This document shows, one piece after another, positions 43,411 to 51,945 of a stretch of 64,000 bases of DNA. The notes below the pieces were generated by a model, which saw nothing but the letters and a program-made list of their open reading frames with translations, did no database searches and was not told where the DNA came from. A program made the position numbers and the translations under genes. The DNA comes from [Eubacterium] saphenum (GTDB taxonomy: Bacteria; Bacillota; Clostridia; Peptostreptococcales; Anaerovoracaceae). Location: positions 1 through 64,000 of the forward strand of contig SFHC01000002.1 of NCBI GenBank assembly GCA_004555725.1. Direction: 5' to 3'. Each line of letters begins with the position of its first letter. The stretch's first letter is position 1.

Positions 43411-43566
43411 AAAAAAATCCTTTTCTACGCGAGAAAAGGATTGATCTTCAAACCTTTCCTCATCTTTCAGGATGGTTTATTCCTGTAGGATTTGGCACCT
43501 TGTACACCTTCGCATAACAGGTTGCCGGGCTTCACTGGGCCTATTCCCTCAGCCGCTCTCGATAAG
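43411..43566 (-). promoter_or_regulatory. SAM-I (S-box) riboswitch with terminator before metK
   Basis: Minus-strand aptamer 43566-43459 shows the S-box core: CTTATCGAGAGCGGC, GAGGGA, GAAGCCCGGCAACC, GGTGCCAAATCC, and a closing GATGAG that pairs with CTTATC. The terminator stem 43432-43441 with 43417-43426 (10 bp) is followed by seven T. The antiterminator is visible too: GAGGAAAGG (43461-43453) can pair with CCTTTTCTC (43439-43431). Confidence 0.97.
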
Positions 43567-43580
43567 GATTATTTTATTCT

Positions 43581-43608
43581 ATTATAGTGAATACAGCATC
43601 CGGCGCAA
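43581..43608 (-). promoter_or_regulatory. Promoter of the metK riboswitch transcript
   Basis: Minus-strand TTGCGC (43608-43603), 16-base spacer, TATAAT (43586-43581). Confidence 0.65.
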
Positions 43609-43629
43609 TATACAACCGGCACGTTTTGT

Positions 43630-44913
43630 CTAATTCAGAGAATCCAGCGCTTCTTTCAAAAATGTTTCCATCGTGTCCGCATCCTGGAACATCACACGCG
43701 CACTCTCCGGCTTTCCGCCGCCCTTACCGCCAAGCGGCCGCGCAATTTCCTTTACTATCGCCGCACAGTCACTTTTTGTCCCTCCGTCCGACAAAAGGAA
43801 AACAGCCCGTTCCCTGGTCTGCACCAAGAAGATCACGCCTTCTGCCGCGCCTTTCAGCTTCTTCTCCACCCGCAGAATTTCATCAGATGAGAGATCGGAA
43901 AACCGGCGGACCAGTCCGGGACGCATCGCTTCCCGCAGCTCCTCCGCAGCCGCATTCACACGCGCCTGTTTCAGATGATACACCTCATTATGGAGCGCAT
44001 TTTCTTTTTCTATCAGACGGTCCAGTTTCTCAGAGAGATCCTGCTCGCCCGCGGACAGCCGCTCACCCAGACTCAGCAGCAGATCATACTGGCGCTCATA
44101 GTGCTCCAGCGCGCGCTTTCCGGCTTCAAAATAAATCCGCGTACACCCGCGGTTCGCCTCAACTTTATACACTTTAACCAGACCGACCTGCCCGGAAGAA
44201 TCCGGATGAGTTCCGCAGCACGGACAACAGTCCAGCGGATGCTCTGCGTCACCGACGGTTACGACAGAAATATCCTCTTCAAAATTCAGCCTCTTGCGCA
44301 GCGGCATCTGCTCCGCTTCTTCCTTTGTCTGAAAGTAGCGGACGGTAATCGGCGCGTCTTCCCAGATCACGCGGTTTGCCTCGCGCTCCGCCTGAAGCGC
44401 CATCTCCCAGGTTACCTTCTGATAATCCGGATACGCGGCAAGGTCAATCATGCTCGTCTCCTCGCCTTCCGGATGAAACGCCGCGTCAATAGTCATACAC
44501 GCATCGCCCATGTGAAAACCGCGGTTAAACGCCCCAAACAGCCGGTGCAGTGCGCCGGACAGAATGTGCTCTCCCGCATGGCGCTGCATATGGTCAAACC
44601 GGACGTCCCAGTCCAGGTGAAGCGTCAGAACATCGCCTGCCTGAACCGCCGCGGAAGTCACGCCCTCCTTCTCACAGAAGTAATGGAGCAGCTCTCCGTC
44701 CGATTCCTGCACATCTGTAATTTCCAGAATCCGTCCGTTTTCAAGCTTCGCTGTTCCGCGGTCACTGCCCTGTCCCCCGCCTTCCGGACAAAAAACAGTC
44801 CGGTCAAGGAGCAGAGCTCTGCCTTTTCTGTCTTCACGGATTTCCACAACCTCTGCCGTACAGGTTTTCTGATAGACGTCATCCTGATAACAGCGTTCCG
44901 TTTCCCTCTGCAT
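43630..44913 (-). CDS. Alanyl-tRNA editing protein (AlaX-L type)
   Basis: Free-standing editing protein that removes mischarged serine or glycine from tRNA(Ala). 427 residues. N-terminal AlaRS-like barrel with FCPEGGGQGSD. The editing zinc site is readable as HMQRHAGEHILSGAL (two His) and CCPCCGTHP (Cys, His). The C-terminal DHHA1 domain ends GGGKGGGKPESAR. Start at ATG 44913 with AAAGGA upstream; an ATG three codons earlier is possible. Confidence 0.93.
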   Translation of the reverse strand: MQRETERCYQDDVYQKTCTAEVVEIREDRKGRALLLDRTVFCPEGGGQGSDRGTAKLENGRILEITDVQESDGELLHYFCEKEGVTSAAVQAGDVLTLHLDWDVRFDHMQRHAGEHILSGALHRLFGAFNRGFHMGDACMTIDAAFHPEGEETSMIDLAAYPDYQKVTWEMALQAEREANRVIWEDAPITVRYFQTKEEAEQMPLRKRLNFEEDISVVTVGDAEHPLDCCPCCGTHPDSSGQVGLVKVYKVEANRGCTRIYFEAGKRALEHYERQYDLLLSLGERLSAGEQDLSEKLDRLIEKENALHNEVYHLKQARVNAAAEELREAMRPGLVRRFSDLSSDEILRVEKKLKGAAEGVIFLVQTRERAVFLLSDGGTKSDCAAIVKEIARPLGGKGGGKPESARVMFQDADTMETFLKEALDSLN

Positions 44914-44944
44914 GCCAATCATCCTTTCCTGTTATGCATTCCTG

Positions 44945-46183
44945 CTATTCACGGATTAAATCGAGAAAATCCTCAAAATCCGCCATCCCGCTCATCAAAA
45001 AGTTATTCATGACCGGCTCGCTGAAGAGGAGGTTCTGCTTCAGTTTCAGATACTTTGCGGCCGGAGAGGTCAGAAGGTCAAATTCCAGCGTCCTGGCGTC
45101 TATCGGTGTATTGCTGGAAATCACCAGCTGGCCGATCTTTCCCATGTAATAGATGCCGATGAGATCATCGTACAGATGAAAATCACTCCTCAGCGCATGA
45201 TCATTATTGGTGCGGTAGATCATATACGTCGTTCCCTCCTCTTCCTCCATCACCATCGCACGGTGAAGCAGGCGGGTGGACTGACGTCCGAATGAATCCA
45301 GGGGCCCTGTATAGTCGAACACCATTACATATTCCTTATGCAGGAGATTGAGATACGCTTCCTGATCGGTAATCGCCATCTGATCATCGACCGTGAAAGC
45401 TGTGATTTTCTTTTTCCCTTCCGGAAACTGAAACGTCGACATCAGCAGATAGAAGCGCTCTGAATCATCGGATTCCGATACGATCGTTCGGCATTTCAGC
45501 GCGTCTGGATCCTCAGGATCATCCTCTGTGTGATTGCTGAACACGCCCATATGTCCATGTCCCTTCAGGCGGTCGCGCGGAATCTCCCCGTCCGTCAATA
45601 TGGAAACCGCCTCCCAGTCACAGTCGGTGTAGCGCATCAAAAAGTAATTCACGGCCTCCACCCGGCTGCGCGGTGTGATGCAGGACTTCTCCAGAAGCAG
45701 CTGACTCTCCATTTTTGTCAGCGTGTCCTGCATCAGCAGAAGGAACTGATACATCGGCTGCCCCTCCGGAAGATACATCTGCCGCTCCAGGTTAAAACGC
45801 GCATACTTATGCACCAGATGCACAGCCTCCCGCTCCGTAACGGAAACCTTGGATCCGCCGAGCCCTCCGATATAGGAAGCTTCCATATCCTGCTCCTCAT
45901 CGGGATCCGGGTCCATCAGATAATCAAAGCGGTCAAATCCGTATTCCACAGCATCAAAATAGAAGAACTGCAGAAACTCAGAGTTCCTGCCGCCGATAAT
46001 CTGCCAGCGGATCCCAAGACAGACGACTCCCATCAGACGCGTATCGGTGATCCACGCATCTGTGAATTTCAGCGCGCTGCGCTCCATATAAAGGGTTCCG
46101 GATGGATGATCCGGATATTCACCGGAAGCCTCCTCTTTCGATGACAGGCCGCCTTCCAGCACTTTAAATTTGCTTTTCTTCAT
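44945..46183 (-). CDS. Unrecognised 412-residue protein
   Basis: No family recognised. The N-terminus is basic and Ser/Gly-rich (KSKFKVLEGGLSSKEEASG); the rest is a soluble alpha/beta protein with no membrane segment or signal peptide. Acidic patches occur (DPDPDEEQDME, EDDPEDPDAL). GGAGGAG precedes ATG 46183. It lies 31 bases before the alanyl-tRNA editing gene on the same strand and after the pseudouridine synthase, suggesting a shared transcript. Function not inferred. Confidence 0.8.
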   Translation of the reverse strand: MKKSKFKVLEGGLSSKEEASGEYPDHPSGTLYMERSALKFTDAWITDTRLMGVVCLGIRWQIIGGRNSEFLQFFYFDAVEYGFDRFDYLMDPDPDEEQDMEASYIGGLGGSKVSVTEREAVHLVHKYARFNLERQMYLPEGQPMYQFLLLMQDTLTKMESQLLLEKSCITPRSRVEAVNYFLMRYTDCDWEAVSILTDGEIPRDRLKGHGHMGVFSNHTEDDPEDPDALKCRTIVSESDDSERFYLLMSTFQFPEGKKKITAFTVDDQMAITDQEAYLNLLHKEYVMVFDYTGPLDSFGRQSTRLLHRAMVMEEEEGTTYMIYRTNNDHALRSDFHLYDDLIGIYYMGKIGQLVISSNTPIDARTLEFDLLTSPAAKYLKLKQNLLFSEPVMNNFLMSGMADFEDFLDLIRE

Positions 46184-46242
46184 GCGCTCCTCCATTATGA
46201 CTGCAACTGATATTACGGAACTTTCAGCATCCGGTCCTGGTC

Positions 46243-46953
46243 TCAGGCCTTCCGCATCAGATAGTCAACTTCCGACGGATTCAGCTTGCGGAAATGCCCC
46301 GGCTTTAAATGCCCGAGAACGATATTCCCGTAAGCGATGCGCTCCAGTTCAATGACCCGGCTTCCGACAGCTTCCAGCATGCGTCGGATCTGGCGGTTTT
46401 TTCCTTCATGAATGGTCATTTCCAGAACGGTAGAATGTTTATTGCATTTCAGCACACGCACTTCTGCCGGTGACGTGCGGAACCCTCCGATATCCACGCC
46501 GCTGCGCAGACGCTGAAGCTGCCGGTGACTCAGGCTGCCCTCAGCACGTAGAACATACGTCTTTCCGACCTCATGTTTCGGATGGGTGAGCCGATAGGCA
46601 AAATCACCGTCGTTGGTCAGGAACAGCAGGCCGGAAGTCTGATAATCCAGGCGTCCGACAGGATAGATGCGCTCCTCGATCTCCGCCATGCAGTCCATGA
46701 CGGTCGGGCGTCCTTTCTCATCATGCACGGAAGTGATGCAGCCGACCGGCTTATTCAGCATATAGTAGACTTTCGGCTGTTCCCGGTGAAAAAGCTTCTG
46801 ACCGGATACGCTAACTTCATCACCGTCCTGCACGTCATATCCCGGCTGCGTCAGAACTGCCCCGTTTACCTTAACCTGTCCGCTGCGAATCAGCTCATCG
46901 GCTTTTCTGCGGCTTGCGATGCCGGCGTCCGCAATATATTTATTGATTCTCAT
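46243..46953 (-). CDS. Pseudouridine synthase, RsuA/RluB family
   Basis: Modifies rRNA uridines. 236 residues with an N-terminal S4 RNA-binding domain (MRINKYIADAGIASRRKADELI), the catalytic motif VGRLDYQTSGLLFLTNDG (Asp in RLD), and the H-x2-K-x2-R near the end (IHEGKNRQIRRML). Start ATG 46953 follows GAGGGA. Which rRNA position it targets is not decided by sequence alone; 16S (RsuA) and 23S (RluB/RluF) types are similar. Confidence 0.93.
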   Translation of the reverse strand: MRINKYIADAGIASRRKADELIRSGQVKVNGAVLTQPGYDVQDGDEVSVSGQKLFHREQPKVYYMLNKPVGCITSVHDEKGRPTVMDCMAEIEERIYPVGRLDYQTSGLLFLTNDGDFAYRLTHPKHEVGKTYVLRAEGSLSHRQLQRLRSGVDIGGFRTSPAEVRVLKCNKHSTVLEMTIHEGKNRQIRRMLEAVGSRVIELERIAYGNIVLGHLKPGHFRKLNPSEVDYLMRKA

Positions 46954-47030
46954 CGTTTATTCCCTCTTAGCTGAAAGGAGGCTGCGGCATAGTGTTCCGC
47001 TGCCTCCTGCAGGATTGTTCTTGCTCGTTT

Positions 47031-48446
47031 TTATTTTGTCTGCGGATCGAGATCACCCAGAGCCTTCGCTACCTGAATCATAACAGCACACTCCATGCGC
47101 TTTCTGAAAATCTCACAGCCATATTCATAGACGCCCTTGATATCGCCTGTGCCATGGTATGCATTAGCTGCGCAGCCGCCGGAGCAGTAGAGACGCGCCC
47201 AGCAGTTCCTGCACTCTTCTCTTGCATAGACATTGCACATCTTGAAGTCGTCCTTAATGTCTTCCCGCGTGATGCCGTGCCAGATATCGCCCATCTTGAA
47301 CTTCTCGTCGCCGACAAACTGATGACACGGGAACAGGTCTCCCCAAGGAGTAACCGCGTAATATTCAGTTCCCGAACCGCATCCGGAAATCCGCTTATAG
47401 ATGCACGGTCCGCCCTCAAGATCCAGCATGTAGTGGTAGAACACAACCGGCTTCCCGGCCTTTTCACGCTCCATCAGCCATTTTGCCAGGATTTCATACT
47501 GGCGGAAGATTTCCGGAAGATCGTCCTCAGTCAGTGCGTACGGCTCGTCTGGAGCGCATACAACCGGTTCGATGGACAGACGGTCAAATCCGAGATCTGC
47601 CATATGGAACAGATCTTCTGTAAAATCTACGTTATTATGCGTGAACGTTCCGCGGATATAGTATTCCTTGTCTCCTCTCGCCTTGACCAGTTTCTGGAAC
47701 TTCGGAACAATCTCATCGTAGCTTCCGCGTCCGTCAATGAACTTTCTCAGATGATCGTGCACTTCTTTCCGTCCGTCCAGGCTCAGAACGACATTATTCA
47801 TCTCTTTATTGGTGAAGTCGATCACCTCATCATTGATGCCGACGCCGTTCGTGGTCAGGGTGAAACGGAAATGTTTATGGTGCTTTTCTTCCAGGGTGCG
47901 CGCATATGCGACCGTTTTCTTGACGACTTCCCAGTTCAGAAGCGGTTCTCCGCCAAAGAAATCGACCTCGAGATTGTAGTGGTCGCCGGAATTGGCAACC
48001 AGCCAGTCGATAGCCTGTTTGGCTGTTTCCCAGCTCATGATCGCACGTTCTCCATGGAAGCGTCCCTGACTTGCAAAACAGTATTCGCAATTCAGGTTGC
48101 AGGTGTGCGCGACGTGCAGGCACAGCGCCTTGACTTCTGTGTGGCGCTCCTTCAGGATGCCCGCGCTCGGCTCCCAGATATCGTCTGCAAACAGTTTTTT
48201 CTGCTGTTCAAGTTCATCGATATCATGCATCGTTTCTTCAATGTCCTCAGGCGTAACGTCTTCTCTGTCATGATACTTGGCCAGAATCTGTTCCCTGACA
48301 GAATCGCGGTCCGGCTCTTGTCCGTTGTCTTTTGCCTCACAAAAAAGCTGGATGATGTCGTAAGCGACATCATCCACGCAATGTACAGAACCGCTGTTTA
48401 CGTCCAGAACAATGTTATATCCGTTCAGCTTGTACTGATGAATCAT
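47031..48446 (-). CDS. scfB: SCIFF peptide radical-SAM maturase
   Basis: Radical-SAM enzyme that forms sulfur-to-alpha (or other) thioether links in the SCIFF (ranthipeptide) precursor. 471 residues from ATG 48446. A precursor-recognition domain comes first (about 1-95), then the [4Fe-4S]-SAM motif CNLNCEYC (C116, C120, C123), and a SPASM domain with clustered Cys (CGSGTEYY, CRNCWARLYCSGGC). The ATG shares a base with the precursor's stop (TAATG), so the two are tightly coupled. The frame is open upstream but would cover the precursor. Confidence 0.95.
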   Translation of the reverse strand: MIHQYKLNGYNIVLDVNSGSVHCVDDVAYDIIQLFCEAKDNGQEPDRDSVREQILAKYHDREDVTPEDIEETMHDIDELEQQKKLFADDIWEPSAGILKERHTEVKALCLHVAHTCNLNCEYCFASQGRFHGERAIMSWETAKQAIDWLVANSGDHYNLEVDFFGGEPLLNWEVVKKTVAYARTLEEKHHKHFRFTLTTNGVGINDEVIDFTNKEMNNVVLSLDGRKEVHDHLRKFIDGRGSYDEIVPKFQKLVKARGDKEYYIRGTFTHNNVDFTEDLFHMADLGFDRLSIEPVVCAPDEPYALTEDDLPEIFRQYEILAKWLMEREKAGKPVVFYHYMLDLEGGPCIYKRISGCGSGTEYYAVTPWGDLFPCHQFVGDEKFKMGDIWHGITREDIKDDFKMCNVYAREECRNCWARLYCSGGCAANAYHGTGDIKGVYEYGCEIFRKRMECAVMIQVAKALGDLDPQTK

Positions 48447-48589
48447 TACAGGCTCTTCTCGCACTTCTGGTTCGCAACGCCGCAGGACGTCTTGCATGCA
48501 CTCTGGCATGAAGTCTGGCACTCGCCGCAGCCGCCATTTACAATGCTCTTGTTCAGATCTCTTGTCTGGATCGTTTTAATTCTCTTCAT
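48446..48589 (-). CDS. scfA: SCIFF ranthipeptide precursor
   Basis: 47-residue precursor of the six-cysteines-in-forty-five family, found in almost all Clostridia. The leader is MKRIKTIQTRDLNKSIVN and the core has Cys at 21, 24, 28, 32, 36 and 43. The maturase directly downstream overlaps its stop. GAAAGGCG is the ribosome site; a longer in-frame start at 48628 lacks a good one. The function of the mature peptide is unclear; a signalling role has been proposed for the family. Promoter at 48629-48657. Confidence 0.97.
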   Translation of the reverse strand: MKRIKTIQTRDLNKSIVNGGCGECQTSCQSACKTSCGVANQKCEKSL

Positions 48590-48628
48590 GATAATCACGC
48601 CTTTCTGTTGATAGTTATATTTATCCAT

Positions 48629-48657
48629 ATTTTACCGATACTGCGCGCAGTTGTCAA
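48629..48657 (-). promoter_or_regulatory. SCIFF operon promoter with palindrome in spacer
   Basis: Minus-strand TTGACA (48657-48652), 17-base spacer, TAAAAT (48634-48629). The spacer holds a perfect 12-bp palindrome, ACTGCGCGCAGT (48640-48651), between the two boxes; a possible regulator site. The promoter begins six bases from the previous gene's stop. Confidence 0.75.
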
Positions 48658-48662
48658 ATGGA

Positions 48663-49760
48663 TCAGTTCGAGAGCGCCTGAACCTGTCTGCAGATTTCCG
48701 CTACGACGTCCTCTACCGGCCTTCCGTCGCCGTCTACGGTGATATCGGCATGCTTCTCATAATACGGTGTGCGGAGCGCGTACAGATCGGCGAGCGTCTG
48801 CCCCTCCTCCATTGTGACGCCTCTGCTGTCCAGGTTATCCAGGCGCTGCTCCACAGTATCCTCACGAATGCGGATATAGACAACAGTTCCAGTCTTGCGC
48901 AGACGCTCTATAGCATCCTCGGCAAAGATTGCGCTGCCGCCGGTGGCAATAACGGTGTTCTGTGTATGAATCGACAGAAGCGCTCTTCGCTCTGCCTCTG
49001 CAAAATATTCATTTCCATCCGCATCGATAATATCCTGCAGCGTACGCCCCTCCTGTTTCTCAATTACAGAATCCGCGTCCAGGAACTGTTTCCCCGCAGC
49101 CTCTGCAAGTGCGGCTCCGATCGTGCTTTTTCCGCATGACGGCATGCCAACCATGATAATATTCCCCTGTTCTATCATTTTCTCATTCTCCAATCCCTTA
49201 CTTTCCCTGTCTGCGTTCTCTTCCTGATCATCTCTCAGAATCCCCTCTTCTGAGATCTCCGGAAGATCATCCAGACTTTCAAGTCCCAGGTACTCCAGAA
49301 ACGATTCTGTTGTCCCGTACAGAATCGGACGGCCGACACCGGATGACCGTCCCCGGGTTTCGACCAGGCCTTTCTCCATCAGCCCCTCGACAACCCGGTC
49401 GCATTTGATGCCCCGGATCTGATCGATCCTGCCCTTTGTGACCGGCTGAAGATAGGCAATAATCGCCAGAACCTCAAGCGATGCCTGTGTCAGACGCTTT
49501 TCTTTTACCGGTGTACAAAAACGGCGGATAAACTCCGCATTCTCCGGCGCAGTAATAAATTGAAACGCGTTCTCTATTCTGCGGATGCGGATTCCGCTGT
49601 CGCGCGCCTCATATTCTTTCTGCAGTTCCAGAAACAGTGAAATCGCCTCTTCCTCAGTCAGCCCAAAAACCTTTGCCGCATCACCCGCCCGAAGCGGACG
49701 GCCCCAGATGTACAGCATCGATTCAAGCGCAGATTTTATGATTGCTCTGCTGCCCGACAT
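48663..49760 (-). CDS. scpB: ScpB fused to a shikimate-kinase-like domain
   Basis: One open frame of 365 residues joins two proteins. Residues 1-178 are ScpB, the winged-helix partner of the SMC-ScpA condensin (SLEVLAIIAYLQPVTKGRIDQIRG). A charged linker (about 177-195) leads to a kinase of the shikimate-kinase family (about 197-365): Walker A GMPSCGKST, DADSVIEKQEGRT, LRTPYYEKHAD lid. Two canonical substrate residues differ: the Arg of the FRxxE motif is Ala (YFAEAE), and the GGG motif is GGS (IATGGSAI). An internal ATG at 49178 with GGAG nine bases upstream could give free kinase too. scpA lies 15 bases upstream. Confidence 0.88.
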   Translation of the reverse strand: MSGSRAIIKSALESMLYIWGRPLRAGDAAKVFGLTEEEAISLFLELQKEYEARDSGIRIRRIENAFQFITAPENAEFIRRFCTPVKEKRLTQASLEVLAIIAYLQPVTKGRIDQIRGIKCDRVVEGLMEKGLVETRGRSSGVGRPILYGTTESFLEYLGLESLDDLPEISEEGILRDDQEENADRESKGLENEKMIEQGNIIMVGMPSCGKSTIGAALAEAAGKQFLDADSVIEKQEGRTLQDIIDADGNEYFAEAERRALLSIHTQNTVIATGGSAIFAEDAIERLRKTGTVVYIRIREDTVEQRLDNLDSRGVTMEEGQTLADLYALRTPYYEKHADITVDGDGRPVEDVVAEICRQVQALSN

Positions 49761-49775
49761 GACACTCCCCTTTCT

Positions 49776-50597
49776 TTACGCTTCCGCGGATTCCCTGTCC
49801 TGCCTTTCCTCCTGCTCATTTTCTGCCTCTTCCTCCGGTGAAAACGCATCCAGTGGCCGTTCGCCCGCTGAAACCTCGATCGTCCCGTACAGACTCCATT
49901 GCCGGACATTCAGATACTGACTGCGCACCATCTGCAGGACGGCAAGAAAACTCACGATGACATCCATCTTATTTTTCCCCGGGACCAGCTGCTGAAAGTC
50001 CAGCACTTCGCCGCGGCGAGTCTTCAGGAACACATCGCGGATCATAGCCATGCGGTTCTGCATCGTCTCTTTCTCTCTGCGCATGGTCGTATATCGCTTT
50101 CTGGTGTCCTCCAGCCGTTTTTTTCTGTGCAGGAACATTTTGAAGGCGCGCAGAAACTCTTCCGTCCCCAGGCGCAGATATTCATCCGGATTTTCCGTGT
50201 ACGCCGAAAGATCTTCCTGCGGCTTGGTGAAAACATCCTCCATCTGCCGCGCACGCTCTTGAAGCGACTGTCCTGCAGCTCTGCACCGCTTATATTCCAG
50301 CAGCTGATGAACCAGATCCTCGCGGGGATCTTCCTTTACCACTCCGCCGAACTCCGTTTTTTTCTCTGCTCCCGGAAGCAGCATCTTCGATTTAATACGC
50401 AGGAGTTCAGCAGCCAGAACCATGAATTCAGACGACACCTCAGCGTTCCAGTCTCGCATCTTATCCAGATACGCCAGATACTGCTCAGTGATCTCCGAGA
50501 TCCGGATGTCGTAAATGCTCATTTCCGAGCTTTCAATCAGATATACCAGCAGATCAAACGGGCCCTCAAAGGACGGCAATTTGACCTTATAACTCAT
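49776..50597 (-). CDS. scpA: Segregation and condensation protein A
   Basis: Kleisin subunit of bacterial SMC condensin, bridging the two SMC heads. 273 residues from ATG 50597 (MSYKVKLPSFEGPFDLLVYL), with YLAYLDKM and the C-terminal winged helix (VVSFLAVLQMVRSQY type). GGAG lies eight bases upstream, inside mtnA; the overlap with the mtnA stop is 11 bases. scpB follows at 15 bases. Frame is open to 50639, but that part is not ScpA-like. Tail rich in Glu and Gln. Confidence 0.95.
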   Translation of the reverse strand: MSYKVKLPSFEGPFDLLVYLIESSEMSIYDIRISEITEQYLAYLDKMRDWNAEVSSEFMVLAAELLRIKSKMLLPGAEKKTEFGGVVKEDPREDLVHQLLEYKRCRAAGQSLQERARQMEDVFTKPQEDLSAYTENPDEYLRLGTEEFLRAFKMFLHRKKRLEDTRKRYTTMRREKETMQNRMAMIRDVFLKTRRGEVLDFQQLVPGKNKMDVIVSFLAVLQMVRSQYLNVRQWSLYGTIEVSAGERPLDAFSPEEEAENEQEERQDRESAEA

Positions 50598-51630
50598 GAA
50601 CCAGTCTCCGCAGGCTCTCCGTATACGGCGGACGCGCAATTCCCTTCTCGGTCACGACAGCGGTAATGTACCGATGATCCGTGACATCAAAAGCCGGGTT
50701 ATAGGTTTTGATCCCCTCCGGCGCCATCGGCTTCTTATACCACATCTTGTATATTTCTTCGCCGTCCCGCTCTTCAATGACAATATCGTCTCCGCAGGCA
50801 GTGCCGAGGTCAATCGTAGAAGTCGGAACAAACATGTAGAACGGAATTCCGTATTCTTTAGCCATGATCGCAGCCTGAGAGGTGCCGATCTTATTGGCTC
50901 CGTCTCCATTGGCCGCCATACGATCGCATCCGACAACCACAGCCTGAATCCAGCCCTTCCGCATAGCGGACGCCGCCATGTTATCACAGATCAGTGTTAC
51001 ATCGACCCCGGCCTTGTGAAGCTCCCAGGAGGTCAGTCTGGCGCCCTGAAGAAGCGGCCTTGTCTCATCCGCAAACACATGGAAATTGTATCCCTGCTCT
51101 TCGCCCAGATAAATCGGCGCGAGACAGGTTCCGTAGCGGGCCGTTGCCAGCGCGCCGGCGTTGCAGTGGGTCAGGATGCCCATCTCCGGTTTCAGAAGCG
51201 TAAGTCCGTATTCTCCCATTTTTCTGCAGGCATCGACATCTTCCTGACAGATCGCATCCGCTTCATCCAGAAGGAGCTGTTTAGCGCCTTCCACGTCTCC
51301 GTCATATGCGTCCAGACGGTCTAGCTGACGTTTCAGCGCGTAGCTTAAATTCACTGCTGTCGGACGGGAAGAATTTAAGTATGCAGCCGCGCTGCGCACT
51401 TCCTCTTTGAAGGCGTAAAGCGTGTCCTCGTGACTGCCGCGGACACTGACGTACAGACCATATCCCGCGGCGTCACCGATCGCCGGCGCGCCACGGACCA
51501 TCAGCTTCTTTATGGCCTGATACACGTCTTCCACAGTTCTCAGCTCTACATATTTTTCTTCATTTGGAAGAAGCGTCTGATCCAGAATCATCAGCTTTCC
51601 ATCCTTAAAAGAGATTGTCTCAAACTTCAT
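50587..51630 (-). CDS. mtnA: Methylthioribose-1-phosphate isomerase
   Basis: Isomerises S-methyl-5-thioribose-1-phosphate to the ribulose form in methionine salvage. 347 residues from ATG 51630, with VRGAPAIGDAAGYG, ILTHCNAGALAT (catalytic Cys), VVGCDRMAANGDGANKIGT (catalytic Asp). No other mtn genes are nearby, so in this organism it may work as a ribose-1-phosphate-type isomerase in a shortened salvage or in another pathway. It overlaps scpA by 11 bases. Confidence 0.94.
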   Translation of the reverse strand: MKFETISFKDGKLMILDQTLLPNEEKYVELRTVEDVYQAIKKLMVRGAPAIGDAAGYGLYVSVRGSHEDTLYAFKEEVRSAAAYLNSSRPTAVNLSYALKRQLDRLDAYDGDVEGAKQLLLDEADAICQEDVDACRKMGEYGLTLLKPEMGILTHCNAGALATARYGTCLAPIYLGEEQGYNFHVFADETRPLLQGARLTSWELHKAGVDVTLICDNMAASAMRKGWIQAVVVGCDRMAANGDGANKIGTSQAAIMAKEYGIPFYMFVPTSTIDLGTACGDDIVIEERDGEEIYKMWYKKPMAPEGIKTYNPAFDVTDHRYITAVVTEKGIARPPYTESLRRLVHEL

Positions 51631-51774
51631 TACTGTCACTTCCCTGTTTATGCTTTCAATATATCTCAATACGGAAACACGCCTCGCGGTTTCCTTCCGT
51701 TATTCTTTATTTTCCGCCTTGGATACAGGCGCGGATATTATTTTATCATCATCGATTGACAATCGCAAACCAAT

Positions 51775-51803
51775 AAAAAAGGAGCTGTCTTATAACAGCC
51801 CCA
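51775..51803 (-). terminator. Terminator after the lytic transglycosylase gene
   Basis: Minus-strand hairpin 51796-51803 with 51781-51788 (with one G-T pair), followed by TTTTTTATTG. It lies about 140 bases past the stop of that gene and directly ahead of mtnA. Confidence 0.75.
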
Positions 51804-51945
51804 GGAGATGCAGCATCTGCCGTCTTAAAAGCATTTCACCGAAAGGAAGGGAAAAATCATACAAAAGGAAACGTTCTGCGGCAGATGTCTGTCCGGTTTT
51901 ACATATTCAGTTTCTTAAAATCTCTGCGCTTACCGCATCTTTCTG

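Noticed and set aside
46992..48611. A 539-codon plus-strand open frame opposite the SCIFF maturase
   Set aside because: The minus strand codes for a clear radical-SAM enzyme; the plus frame shows no family, no ribosome site and reversed codon bias.
51814..51887. Nine-base dyad with a 56-base loop between the transglycosylase stop and its terminator
   Set aside because: Too short for its spacing to be convincing.
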